NCBI GenBank assembly: GCA_903925015.1
Contig: CAIYDY010000335.1
Location: 1 to 45,687 of the forward strand
DNA from: an uncultured Acidobacteriia bacterium
Lineage (GTDB): Bacteria > Acidobacteriota > Terriglobia > Bryobacterales > Bryobacteraceae
Reading direction: 5' to 3'
Length of the DNA stretch: 45,687 nt
In this document: piece after piece, positions 16,171-25,060 of the stretch
Layout of the letters: each line of letters opens with the position of its first letter
Position numbering within the stretch: the stretch's first letter is position 1
Program-made: the position numbers and the translations under genes
The notes under the pieces: model-generated
Database searches by the model: none
What the model saw: only the letters and a program-made list of their open reading frames with translations
Told to the model about the DNA's origin: nothing

Positions 16171-17193
16171 CTAGAGCAATCCCGCCGTTTCTTCAAAACC
16201 CAAGGCCAGATTCATGTTCTGGATCGCCTGTCCGGCCGCACCCTTCACCAAGTTGTCGATGGCGCTGACCACCACGCAACGGCGCGACTTGGGGTCCGCA
16301 ATCACCCCGATGTCGCAGAAGTTCGTCCGCTGGACCGCCTTTAGGTCCGGCACATTGCCAGCCTCGTAGAGCCGCACGAACGGCTCGTCGCGGTATTGGG
16401 CCAAATAGACTTCCAAAATCTCCGCTGCCGTCATTGGTTCCACGGTGCGGAAGTAGATCGTTTCCAGGATTCCCCGGTCGATCGGGATCAACTGCGCTGT
16501 GAAACTGAACTCTTCCTCGCTCAATCCGCTGGTTTGCAATACTTCCGGAACGTGGCGATGGTTGAGGATCGAGTAGGCGGAGAAGTTTTCCGTCACTTCG
16601 CAGAACGCGTTCTTCAGAGTCGCTTTGCGCCCCGCGCCACTTACGCCGCTCTTGGCATCGCAGACAATCCCCGCCGCGCGGTCGACAATTCCCGCAGAGA
16701 CCAACGGCCGGATCGCCAAGTTCGCAGCCGTCGGGTAGCAGCCTGGATTTGATACCAGCTTTGCGCAGCGCGTTGCCTCCCGGTTGTACTCGGGCAGGCC
16801 GTAGACAGCGGATGCCAGCAGCGATTCCGCCGTGTGCTCCTCCTTGTACCACTGTTTGTAGCGTTCGGCGGTTTGCAGCCGGAAAGCCCCGCTCAGGTCG
16901 ATTACAACGGCCCCGGCGTCCAAATACTTCGGGGCGAGGTCCATGGAGACCTCGGGCGGTGTGGCCAGCAGGACGGCTGTGATGCCAGCAGCCCCTACCG
17001 CTTCCGGCGTGGCAGCCGCGCGCAGAACGCTGGATTTGCGTAAGAGTTTGGCATCGCCGCCCGCGTCGGAACGGTGTTCCAGCAGGACGGGCTCGCAGTT
17101 GGGGTGCTTGGAGAGGATTCGAACGGCTTCGGCACCGCTATACCCTCTGAAGCCCACGATTCCGATGTGGGCGATTCCTACGGGGGTTGACAT
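16171..17193 (-). CDS. argC: N-acetyl-gamma-glutamyl-phosphate reductase
   Basis: The protein has 340 residues. IGIVGFRGYSGAEAVRIL is the NADP-binding start, SNPGCYPTAANLA contains the catalytic Cys, and HRHVPEV has the conserved His. It reduces N-acetylglutamyl phosphate to the semialdehyde, third step of arginine synthesis. It is the first gene of argC-argB-argA and is divergent from mutS2. No purine-rich ribosome site precedes the ATG at 17193; the bases upstream are taken by candidate ARG boxes. The transcript may therefore be leaderless or start very close to the ATG. Confidence 0.92.
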   Translation of the reverse strand: MSTPVGIAHIGIVGFRGYSGAEAVRILSKHPNCEPVLLEHRSDAGGDAKLLRKSSVLRAAATPEAVGAAGITAVLLATPPEVSMDLAPKYLDAGAVVIDLSGAFRLQTAERYKQWYKEEHTAESLLASAVYGLPEYNREATRCAKLVSNPGCYPTAANLAIRPLVSAGIVDRAAGIVCDAKSGVSGAGRKATLKNAFCEVTENFSAYSILNHRHVPEVLQTSGLSEEEFSFTAQLIPIDRGILETIYFRTVEPMTAAEILEVYLAQYRDEPFVRLYEAGNVPDLKAVQRTNFCDIGVIADPKSRRCVVVSAIDNLVKGAAGQAIQNMNLALGFEETAGLL

Positions 17194-17196
17194 GGG

Positions 17197-17234
17197 AATG
17201 ATTATTTATGCAGCTGACTGTATAAATATACCAT
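17197..17234. promoter_or_regulatory. Candidate tandem ARG boxes (ArgR operator)
   Basis: Two 18-bp sites, AATGATTATTTATGCAGC (17197-17214) and ACTGTATAAATATACCAT (17217-17234), are separated by two bases. Each matches 13 of the 16 constrained positions of the E. coli ARG box WNTGAATWWWWATTCANW. They are very AT-rich in a GC-rich setting and lie 4 to 41 bases upstream of argC. ArgR binds such pairs as a hexamer when arginine is present. No argR gene is in the window. Confidence 0.6.
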
Positions 17235-17273
17235 GACGACGGAGGGTGCTTCCAACCGCTAAACTGGAGGCAA

Positions 17274-19694
17274 GTGGATTTCTCTTTCAGTGCCAAGACC
17301 CTTGAGTGGGACCGCGTCCGGGCCATCGTAGGCCGATTTATCGCCACCTCCGCAGGGCATGCCCTTTTGGCCCAAATGGAGCCCATCGCCGACGGTCCGG
17401 CCATTGAGGCTGCATTGGCCGAAACGTCCGAGGCGATGGAGTACTCCCGTTCCGCCGGCAGTGCCGACAGCTCCGGCCGCGGCACCGGCCTCCGTCTCAA
17501 CCTGAACATTCCGGACGTCACCCAGGCCGTACAAAAGCTCCGCATCGAGGGGGCTTCGCTCGATCCTATCGAAATCTACCAGCTGATCGCCGTTCTCGAG
17601 GCTTCCGCCGATACCCGTTCGTCCTTGAATGCAGTCGCCGAAAGGTTTCCCCTCCTCGGGTCCCGCGCGGCTGGACTCGGCGACTTCCGCGACCTCCTGC
17701 GGTCGGTGGAAGGGCGCATCGACTCCACCGGCTATGTTCTCGACAATGCCAGCCCGTATCTGAACCGGGTTCGGCGCGACATTGAACGACAGCGAAAGTC
17801 CATTCACGACTCGCTCGAACGCTTCCTGAAAGCCAATCGCGATGAAGGCGTGCTCCAAGAAGAGTACGTCACGATCCGCAACGACCGTTTCGTTGTGCCG
17901 GTCCTTGTCGGCCAACGCAAGAAGCTCCCCGGCGTGCTGCACGGTGCCAGTTCGAGTGGACAAACGGTGTTTCTGGAGCCGCTCGAAACCGTGGAGCTGA
18001 ACAACGACCTTGTGCGTCTTCAGGACGACGAGGCACGGGAGGTTCACCGCATCGTCCGTGAGCTCACGGACCGGCTGCGTACCCAGGCCGGGCCCATCCG
18101 CGAGGCCGCCGGAATCATGGCGGCGCTGGATTTCCTGTTTGCCAAGGCGCGGTTCGGGAACGAATACGGCTGCGCGATTCCGAGGTTCGGCGACCGTTTC
18201 CACCTCGAGAACGCACGCCATCCGCTGCTGATGGATGTCCTGCGGCGTTCACGAAAATCGGTGGTTCCATTCACGTTGACGTTGGACCGGGAATGCCGAA
18301 CGCTGCTGATCAGCGGCCCGAACACGGGAGGCAAGACTGTCACGCTCAAAACAGCCGGTCTGGTCGCGCTCATGGCCCAAGCGGCGTTGCCGGTTCCGTG
18401 TACCGCCGCCGAGTTGCCGCTGTTCGGGCAAATCTTGGCCGACATCGGGGACAACCAGTCGATCGAACAGAGTCTGAGCACGTTCTCGGCGCACGTGGGG
18501 CGGCTTCGGGAGATGGCGTTGGATGTGACCCCGGATTCCCTGGTTCTGCTGGACGAAATCGGGTCGGCCACCGATCCCGACGAGGGCGGGGCATTGGGGG
18601 TTGCCTTGGTGGACCACTTCCGCAGCGCGGGAGCCTATACCCTGGCCTCCACCCACTTGACGGCCCTCAAAATCTACGGGGCCAAGACCAAATCGGTCCT
18701 GAACGCCTCGATGGGCTTCGACGAGGAGACGCTGGCACCCACCTACCAGCTCCGGGTGGGGCTCCCGGGCAAGTCCGCCGGTCTGGACATTGCCACACGC
18801 CTCGGCATGCCCGAGGACATCATGAAGCGGGCCCGTGCCGCGCTTTCGACGAGGGAAATCGAGCTGTCCGAGCTCATTGCCGACCTCCACCGCCGTTTGG
18901 AGGAGACCGAGAAGGCCCGCAAGGACATGGAACGGGCGCGGTTGGAGCTGGGTGCGCGCGAGCGACGTCTGATGCTGGACGCCGACATCAAGGAAAAAGC
19001 CCGGATCCGCGACTTGGAAGAACGCTTCGACGAGATGCGTCGGAGCTGGGAGGAGAAGTCGGCCGAGACCATCGCGCGCTTGGAAGCGAAGATTGCCGAA
19101 AATGCCGACCGGCGCAAGGCACTGGAGCATGTGCAGCGCGACACGTCCCGCTTTGCGCGCGAAATGCGGGAGGATTGGCAGTCCAAGGTCCTCAGCAACA
19201 AGCAGCCGGGAGCAGACCGTGTCGTTCCCGCCATTGAGGAAGGTTGCCGCGTCCGCGTGACGGGGTTGCGCGACTTGGCCCGGGTCCGCAAGCTGCTGGG
19301 GAACGGACAGCTGGAGGTGGAGGCGGGCTTCATGAAAATGAAGATCGCGGTGGCCGACGTCGAGGAGGTTTATCCCGCATCCGGCGGCGGCCAACCTGCG
19401 AAACTTCCGAAGAATGTGCGGTATACAGCGGGACCGGAGCTCAGTCCGTCCGTGCAGGAGCTGAATCTGATTGGGGAGCGCGCAGAGGAGGCTGTTGATA
19501 GGCTGGAACGGTTCCTGGACGCGGCGTTCATGGCGACGGCGGCGCGGGTTCGGATTGTCCACGGCCACGGCATGGGTATTTTGAAGCGGGCCGTGCATGA
19601 ATCGTTGAAAAAGAATGCCCATGTGGAGAAGTTCTACCCGGCCTCGCAGTTTGAGGGCGGGGCGGGGGCGACGATTGCGGAATTGAAGGATTAA
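17274..19694 (+). CDS. mutS2: Endonuclease MutS2 / RqcU
   Basis: The protein has 806 residues from a GTG at 17274, with GGAGG three bases before it. The MutS core and clamp helices are followed by the ATPase: Walker A GPNTGGKT at 348-355, the STFSAHV loop, and LVLLDEIGSATDPDEG. A long charged coil (about 520-640) leads to a KOW-like patch and a C-terminal Smr domain with HGHGMG at 763-768. MutS2 proteins split collided ribosomes and can cut branched DNA; they lack the mismatch-reading domain of MutS. The gene is divergent from argC. Confidence 0.93.
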   Translation: MDFSFSAKTLEWDRVRAIVGRFIATSAGHALLAQMEPIADGPAIEAALAETSEAMEYSRSAGSADSSGRGTGLRLNLNIPDVTQAVQKLRIEGASLDPIEIYQLIAVLEASADTRSSLNAVAERFPLLGSRAAGLGDFRDLLRSVEGRIDSTGYVLDNASPYLNRVRRDIERQRKSIHDSLERFLKANRDEGVLQEEYVTIRNDRFVVPVLVGQRKKLPGVLHGASSSGQTVFLEPLETVELNNDLVRLQDDEAREVHRIVRELTDRLRTQAGPIREAAGIMAALDFLFAKARFGNEYGCAIPRFGDRFHLENARHPLLMDVLRRSRKSVVPFTLTLDRECRTLLISGPNTGGKTVTLKTAGLVALMAQAALPVPCTAAELPLFGQILADIGDNQSIEQSLSTFSAHVGRLREMALDVTPDSLVLLDEIGSATDPDEGGALGVALVDHFRSAGAYTLASTHLTALKIYGAKTKSVLNASMGFDEETLAPTYQLRVGLPGKSAGLDIATRLGMPEDIMKRARAALSTREIELSELIADLHRRLEETEKARKDMERARLELGARERRLMLDADIKEKARIRDLEERFDEMRRSWEEKSAETIARLEAKIAENADRRKALEHVQRDTSRFAREMREDWQSKVLSNKQPGADRVVPAIEEGCRVRVTGLRDLARVRKLLGNGQLEVEAGFMKMKIAVADVEEVYPASGGGQPAKLPKNVRYTAGPELSPSVQELNLIGERAEEAVDRLERFLDAAFMATAARVRIVHGHGMGILKRAVHESLKKNAHVEKFYPASQFEGGAGATIAELKD

Positions 19695-19734
19695 CCTTCA
19701 GACTTGGCACTCCGCGTGCTGTGATAACTGTACG

Positions 19735-21573
19735 ATGGCAAGGTCCGAAGCCCAGCAACGCGCGGAAGGCCAGGAGTCCCCGTTCGACCGGCGGGTATTG
19801 CGGGCATTGTTCCAATTGGCGAAGCAGTACAAGCGGCAATTCCTCATCGTTAGCCTCTTTTCCTTCCTCTACACCGGCTTGGACCTGATGCAGCCACTGG
19901 TTTACCGGACGGCGATCAACGCTGTGGCCGGGATGTTTGTCGGGCAGGTGCCGGCCGCTGCTTCCAAACTGGCCTCGGTGGCATCGCAGACGCCCATGCA
20001 AACGCTGCAGACGCTGCTGATCTCGGTAGCGCTGCTGTTCGTGATCGCCGTCCTGTCGTATTACTTTTACCAGCGCGCCACCTACTACGGGTCTGTGGTG
20101 GCCAGCAATATGGAGTCGAAGTTGATCGTGGACACCTTCGGGCATGTGCTGCGCCTGCCGATCCGGTTCTTCGACCACCAAGCCAGCGCGGGACTGGCCC
20201 GGCGCATCGACCAATGCGACCAGGTGTCGCCGGTGGTCCACGCGGTTTCCCAGCAGATTGCTCCCGAAGCGGTCCGGTTGGTTGCCATCTGCGGCATCAT
20301 GCTGACCCAGAACTGGGAGATGGCGCTGCTATCGGTCTGCCTCCTGCCACCGTATGTTTGGCTGGCCAGGCGGGCTGCCCTGCAGTTGCAGTCCAACTTG
20401 GACCCCTACTACCAGATGTGGGAGGACATTTCGGCGCACATCACGGACACGATTGGTGCCGTCAAGACCGTCAAGCTATCCGGCGCGGAGGCCCGCGAGG
20501 AGGAGAAACTGCGGGAGAAATCGCTCGCGGCCTACCAGGTCTACTTGCGCCGGCTGCGAACATCGCAGAAGTACTACCTCTCGCAGGTGGCCATCAGCAA
20601 TTTGAGCAAGTCGCTGATCCTGGGGTACGGCGGTTGGCTGGTGCTGCGGCACATGCTGACACCGGGCGATGTGGTCATGTTCGCGGCGTATCTGGAGCGG
20701 CTCTACTCGCCGATTGATTCACTGAACGGCCTGGCCGTGAGTCTACAGGAGAATCTGGCGTCGTTGCGCCGGGCGGTGAAGTTACAGGAGGCCGGGCCGT
20801 TGGAGCCGCAAGGGGACCCACTTTTGGAGGGGCCGGGCTTGATCGAGTTCCGCGACGTCCATTTTGGATATACGCCTGAGCGTGAGGTACTGCACGGGAT
20901 CACGCTGACACTGGAGGCGGGAAAGACAACAGCGCTTGCGGGACCTTCCGGGGCGGGGAAGACGACCACCGCCGATCTCCTCCTCAAGCTTTTCGAGCCG
21001 ACCGCCGGTGAGATTCTGGTGGACGGCCAGCCGCTGCGCAAGGCCGGTTGCGCCTCGGTGAGGGCGGCGATTGGGGTGGTTTCCTCCGATGGCACCGTCT
21101 TCAGGGGGACCTTGGCCGATAACATCCGCTACAAGCGACCCCACGCAACCATGGCGGAGATCCGCAGCGCGGCGCTGTCGGCTGGACTCGGCCGGGCTCT
21201 GGAACGGCTTCCGGAGGGTCTCGAAACCCAAGTCGGGGAGCATGGCGTGGGGCTTTCGCTGGGTGAACGGCAGCGGCTCCAAATTGCGCGCATGCTGCTG
21301 GATCGTCCGCGCCTGCTGATTTTGGACGAGGCTACGGCCAATGTCGACTACGCCACGGAACTGGACGTGCGCAACGCGCTGGACGAAATCTCGCCGAAGC
21401 CGACAATGCTGGTGATTGCGCACCGCTACACCATGATGAAAAACGCGGATTACGTCTATGTGTTGAAGGACGGCGCGGTGGCTGAGCACGGGCGTCCGGA
21501 CGAGCTGCTGGAAGGGCATGGCTGGTTTGCGGAGCTGGCGCGGGAGTCGGGCCAGGTGTCGGAAGGGGCATGA
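19735..21573 (+). CDS. ABC exporter, fused permease and ATPase (type IV fold, MsbA-like)
   Basis: The protein has 612 residues. Six membrane helices in the first 330 residues (starting at FLIVSLFSFLYTGLDLM) are followed by an ATPase with GPSGAGKTT (403-411), signature LSLGERQRLQIARMLL, Walker B LLILDEATANVD and a switch His in VIAHRYTMM. The membrane part has the layout of lipid or peptide exporters. The stop overlaps the next ABC gene (ATGA), so both are made together. Whether they work as one system is unknown; the second has a different membrane fold. Confidence 0.85.
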   Translation: MARSEAQQRAEGQESPFDRRVLRALFQLAKQYKRQFLIVSLFSFLYTGLDLMQPLVYRTAINAVAGMFVGQVPAAASKLASVASQTPMQTLQTLLISVALLFVIAVLSYYFYQRATYYGSVVASNMESKLIVDTFGHVLRLPIRFFDHQASAGLARRIDQCDQVSPVVHAVSQQIAPEAVRLVAICGIMLTQNWEMALLSVCLLPPYVWLARRAALQLQSNLDPYYQMWEDISAHITDTIGAVKTVKLSGAEAREEEKLREKSLAAYQVYLRRLRTSQKYYLSQVAISNLSKSLILGYGGWLVLRHMLTPGDVVMFAAYLERLYSPIDSLNGLAVSLQENLASLRRAVKLQEAGPLEPQGDPLLEGPGLIEFRDVHFGYTPEREVLHGITLTLEAGKTTALAGPSGAGKTTTADLLLKLFEPTAGEILVDGQPLRKAGCASVRAAIGVVSSDGTVFRGTLADNIRYKRPHATMAEIRSAALSAGLGRALERLPEGLETQVGEHGVGLSLGERQRLQIARMLLDRPRLLILDEATANVDYATELDVRNALDEISPKPTMLVIAHRYTMMKNADYVYVLKDGAVAEHGRPDELLEGHGWFAELARESGQVSEGA

Positions 21574-23267
21574 AGCTCAACCTGAATCTGGTGAAGCAGG
21601 CGTTGTTCATCGCCAAGCCTTACTGGTCGTCGAAGGCCGGCCGGAGGTCCTGGTGGCTGGTGGCTTTCCTGATTGTGCTGCTGCTCGCGGACACGCAATT
21701 GAATGTTTGGTTCAACGCGCAGGCCGGGGAATTCGCATCTGCATTGGCAGCCCGCGAGGGTCCCCGCTTCTGGCACTCGGTAAGAATCTATCTCCTGCTG
21801 CTGCTGGTGGCGGTACCGGAGTATTCCGCATACTACTTCGTCCGCGACCGGGTGGGACTGTATTGGCGCAAAGCGTTGAGCATGCGGGTCTTGGAGCGGT
21901 ACTTCCGGAACCACGCGTATTACCAACTGCACGCCGAGGCCGAGATCGACAATCCGGACCAGCGGATTGCGGATGACATCGATTCCATCACCCAGCAATC
22001 TGTGAATTTCCTGCTGGTCCTTGCCACAGCAATTTTCCAGGTAGTCGCGTTTGGACACGTACTTTGGGGAATCTCCGTGTATCTGGTGCTGTTCCTGGTG
22101 TTGTACGCAACGGTTGTGACGATGCTGACCTATGGTGTGTTCGGGGCCAAGATGGTTTCGCTCTATTACCAGCAACGGCGGAAGGAGGCCAACTTCCGTT
22201 TTGGGCTGGTCCGTGTCCGCGAGAACGCGGAATTCATTGCGCTCTACCACGGGGAGAAGCAGGAATTGAACCGGGTTCAGGGCCTGTTCGGGATTCTGTT
22301 CGAGAACTACATGCGGCGGACACGTTGGCAATTCGGGTTGAATTTCTTCCAGTACACTCATTCGTTGCTGATGGCGTTGCTACCGAGCATCGTCATTGCG
22401 CCCCGGGTCTTGTCAGGCGAATTGGAGGTGGGGCGGATCGTGCAAGCCACGGGTGCGTTTGCTGCCATCATGGGGTCCCTCACCATACTGGTGGACAACA
22501 TGGAGAGCCTTGCAGCATTTGCAGCTGGCATCCAACGCGTGAAAACCCTGAACAGCCACTTGAAGCGGCTGGGCACGCTTGGAGGATCCACCGGGGCCAA
22601 GATCGCGATGGTGCAAAGCGACCGGTTGCATTTCGACAGTGTGACACTGATGACGCCGAACTACGAGCGGACCTTGGTGCGGGACCTGACGGCGTCTGTC
22701 GGCAGCGGCGAAAGCCTGATGATTCTGGGTGAGAGCGGGCTGGGGAAGAGTTCCCTGCTGCGCATGATGGCGGGGTTGTGGAATTCCGGCACGGGCACAC
22801 TCGGGCGACCGGATGCGGGCGAGTTGCTGTTTCTGCCCCAGTACACGTACATGATTGTGGGGACGCTGCGGGAGCAACTTGGATATCCGAATCTGGGCAG
22901 GGTGCTGGGCGACGCTGAGGCGCGCGACGTGCTGGCGAGAGTGAATTTGCACGACCTTGAGGCGCGGTGCAGCGGGTTTGACGGTGTGCTGGATTTTGAG
23001 AAGGTATTGTCGGTCGGGGAGCGGCAGCGGCTGGCTTTCGCGCGGGTGCTGTTGCAGAATCCGCGCTATGTGCTGCTGGATGAAGCGACCAGTGCGCTGG
23101 ACCGGGAGAACGAGGAGATGCTGTACGGCGCGCTGTCGGCCATGTCGACAACGATTGTCAGCGTGACGCACCATCCGGCGCTGGTGAAGTACCATTCCCA
23201 GATTCTGGAACTGACGGGGGATGGCGGGTGGGTGGTGTATCCGGCGGCGGACTTTGGCAGGGCGTGA
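21570..23267 (+). CDS. ABC transporter with SbmA/BacA-type membrane domain (YddA-like)
   Basis: The protein has 565 residues. The membrane part (ABC_membrane_2/SbmA-BacA fold) shows LNVWFNAQAGEFASALAARE, VPEYSAYYFVRDRVGLYWRK and NPDQRIADDIDSITQ, all characteristic of the YddA/SbmA/BacA group and of peroxisomal ABCD transporters. The ATPase follows with GESGLGKSS (387-395), LSVGERQRLAFARVLL, VLLDEATSALD. Family members import peptides, B12 or fatty acyl groups; direction cannot be predicted here. It overlaps the preceding exporter gene by four bases. Confidence 0.85.
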   Translation: MKLNLNLVKQALFIAKPYWSSKAGRRSWWLVAFLIVLLLADTQLNVWFNAQAGEFASALAAREGPRFWHSVRIYLLLLLVAVPEYSAYYFVRDRVGLYWRKALSMRVLERYFRNHAYYQLHAEAEIDNPDQRIADDIDSITQQSVNFLLVLATAIFQVVAFGHVLWGISVYLVLFLVLYATVVTMLTYGVFGAKMVSLYYQQRRKEANFRFGLVRVRENAEFIALYHGEKQELNRVQGLFGILFENYMRRTRWQFGLNFFQYTHSLLMALLPSIVIAPRVLSGELEVGRIVQATGAFAAIMGSLTILVDNMESLAAFAAGIQRVKTLNSHLKRLGTLGGSTGAKIAMVQSDRLHFDSVTLMTPNYERTLVRDLTASVGSGESLMILGESGLGKSSLLRMMAGLWNSGTGTLGRPDAGELLFLPQYTYMIVGTLREQLGYPNLGRVLGDAEARDVLARVNLHDLEARCSGFDGVLDFEKVLSVGERQRLAFARVLLQNPRYVLLDEATSALDRENEEMLYGALSAMSTTIVSVTHHPALVKYHSQILELTGDGGWVVYPAADFGRA

Positions 23268-23277
23268 TCCGTAGCTC

Positions 23278-24006
23278 TCAGTTCCCTTCGGCAACGGGCG
23301 GGCGCTTGCCCAGCCAGTCAAAAAGAACAATTCCGGCAGCTACGGACACGTTCAGCGACGCGATTTTGCCCGCCATAGGAATCCGCACCAGCTGGTCGCA
23401 GTTCTTCTTAACCAACTCGTGCAGCCCGGCACCTTCGGCACCCATCACGATCACGGTTTTTTCGGGCCATTTTACCGAGCTGTGTGCTTCCACTCCGCGC
23501 TCATCAATTCCATAGATGACATATCCCATTTCGCGCAAGCTCCGCAGAGCCTGGTTGATGTTGACCACGCGGGCCACAGGCAGGTGGTTGAGCGCGCCGG
23601 CGGCGGCCTTTTCCACAACGTCGGTCAGTCCGGCCGCTCTTCGCTCCGGCACGATCACGGCTCCGGCGCCGGCAGCGTGGGCGGTACGGATAATGGCCCC
23701 GAGATTGTGCGGATCCTCGACCCCATCGAGGACAACAAGAAGATCGGCGTTCGGGGCCACTGCGTCCAGTTCAACGTACTTCGTGGCGGCACCCAGGGCT
23801 GCAATTCCCTGGTGCACTTTCGATGCTGACAGCCGGTCGATGGCCGACCGGTCCTCGAACCGGACGGGCGTTCCCGTTTGCCGTGCCAGTTCGATCACTT
23901 CCTGCACGCGCGGCCCGCCGAGGCCCTTCGCGACAAGGATTCTGTCGAGGGGGCGCTTTGCGCGCAACGCCTCGATAACGGGGTGGTATCCAACAAGTGC
24001 GGCCAA
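23278..24006 (-). CDS. rlmB: 23S rRNA 2'-O-methyltransferase, TrmH/RlmB family
   Basis: The protein has 242 residues from a TTG at 24006, the first possible start after an in-frame stop. A short substrate-binding N-domain (GYHPVIEALRA) is followed by the SPOUT methyltransferase: DGVEDPHNLGAIIRTAHAAG (motif 1), IVMGAEGAGL (motif 2) and RIPMAGKIASLNVSVAAGI (motif 3, forming the knot that binds S-adenosylmethionine). E. coli RlmB methylates G2251 of 23S rRNA; other family members act on tRNA, so the exact base is inferred. The gene is convergent with the ABC pair. Confidence 0.87.
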   Translation of the reverse strand: MAALVGYHPVIEALRAKRPLDRILVAKGLGGPRVQEVIELARQTGTPVRFEDRSAIDRLSASKVHQGIAALGAATKYVELDAVAPNADLLVVLDGVEDPHNLGAIIRTAHAAGAGAVIVPERRAAGLTDVVEKAAAGALNHLPVARVVNINQALRSLREMGYVIYGIDERGVEAHSSVKWPEKTVIVMGAEGAGLHELVKKNCDQLVRIPMAGKIASLNVSVAAGIVLFDWLGKRPPVAEGN

Positions 24007-24048
24007 GCTTCCATTATGCCGTTGCTACCATGAAAAGTCAGTAGACAC

Positions 24049-25041
24049 ATGATTCCACGCGTCCTTTCCGGCATCCAGCCCTCCGGCAACCTCCACATTG
24101 GCAACTACCTGGGGGCGTTGGGCAACTGGGTCAAGATCCAGCACCAGTACGAAAGCATCTTCTGCATCGTCGACCTGCACGCCATTACGGTCTACCAGAA
24201 GCCGGAGGAACTGCGGTCCAAGATCCGGGAAATCGCGGGAATTTTTGTTGCTGCCGGAATCGATCCCGAGCATTCTCGGATCGTGGTTCAGTCCACCGTT
24301 CCGGCGCATGCGGAACTGGCCTGGCTTCTGACCTGCGTGACGCCGATGGGCTGGCTCGAACGGATGACGCAATTCAAAGCCAAGGCGGCGGCACAGGAAT
24401 CGATCGGCGATGGTCTGTTCCAATACCCGGTACTGATGGCGGCCGATATTCTGCTCTACCAGGCCAATGTGGTGCCGGTCGGCGAGGACCAGATGCAGCA
24501 TTTGGAACTAGCGCGCGATATCGCCCAGCGGTTCAATTCGCTTTACGGCGACACGTTCACAATGCCTGCGACGAAGCTGCCGTCCGTGGGCGCGCGCATC
24601 ATGGGCTTGGACGATCCGACGGCGAAGATGAGTAAATCCGCCAGTGGTTCGGGCCACGCCGTTGCTCTTCTCGACCCGCCGGACCGGATCAAGAAGACCA
24701 TCATGCGGGCGACGACGGATTCCAATCCGGGCGTTGATTTTGAGACCATGGGACCCGGTGTGGCCAACCTGCTGGCGATCTTCCAGGCCTTTTCCGGCTG
24801 GACCGACGACGCGATGCGCACGAATTTTTCAGGGATGCGGTACGGCGATCTCAAGAAACAGGTGGCCGAGATGACGATCTCGTGCTTGGAGCCGATGCAG
24901 AAGCGGTACCAGGAGATTACGGCCGATCCGGAGTATCTGGACGGAATCCTGCAGCGCGGGGCCGATGTGGTGACGCCGATCGCCAACGCAACCGTGAAGC
25001 TGGTGAAGGAACGGATGGGAATCTATACGCCCGCTCGCTGA
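24049..25041 (+). CDS. trpS: Tryptophanyl-tRNA synthetase
   Basis: The protein has 330 residues of class I synthetase type. LSGIQPSGNLHIGNYLGAL has the HIGH-like signature HIGN (16-19). KMSKS is at 193-197 (in DPTAKMSKSASG). GEDQMQHLELARDIA binds the substrate. It joins tryptophan to its tRNA. The length is normal. It is divergent from rlmB by 42 bases and is followed 19 bases later by a cation efflux gene. Confidence 0.95.
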   Translation: MIPRVLSGIQPSGNLHIGNYLGALGNWVKIQHQYESIFCIVDLHAITVYQKPEELRSKIREIAGIFVAAGIDPEHSRIVVQSTVPAHAELAWLLTCVTPMGWLERMTQFKAKAAAQESIGDGLFQYPVLMAADILLYQANVVPVGEDQMQHLELARDIAQRFNSLYGDTFTMPATKLPSVGARIMGLDDPTAKMSKSASGSGHAVALLDPPDRIKKTIMRATTDSNPGVDFETMGPGVANLLAIFQAFSGWTDDAMRTNFSGMRYGDLKKQVAEMTISCLEPMQKRYQEITADPEYLDGILQRGADVVTPIANATVKLVKERMGIYTPAR

Positions 25042-25060
25042 ACGGCTACAATCAACCTAG

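Noticed and set aside
18249-19622. 457-codon frame antisense to mutS2
   Set aside because: High-GC codon bias opens the opposite strand; the mutS2 frame has unmistakable motifs throughout.
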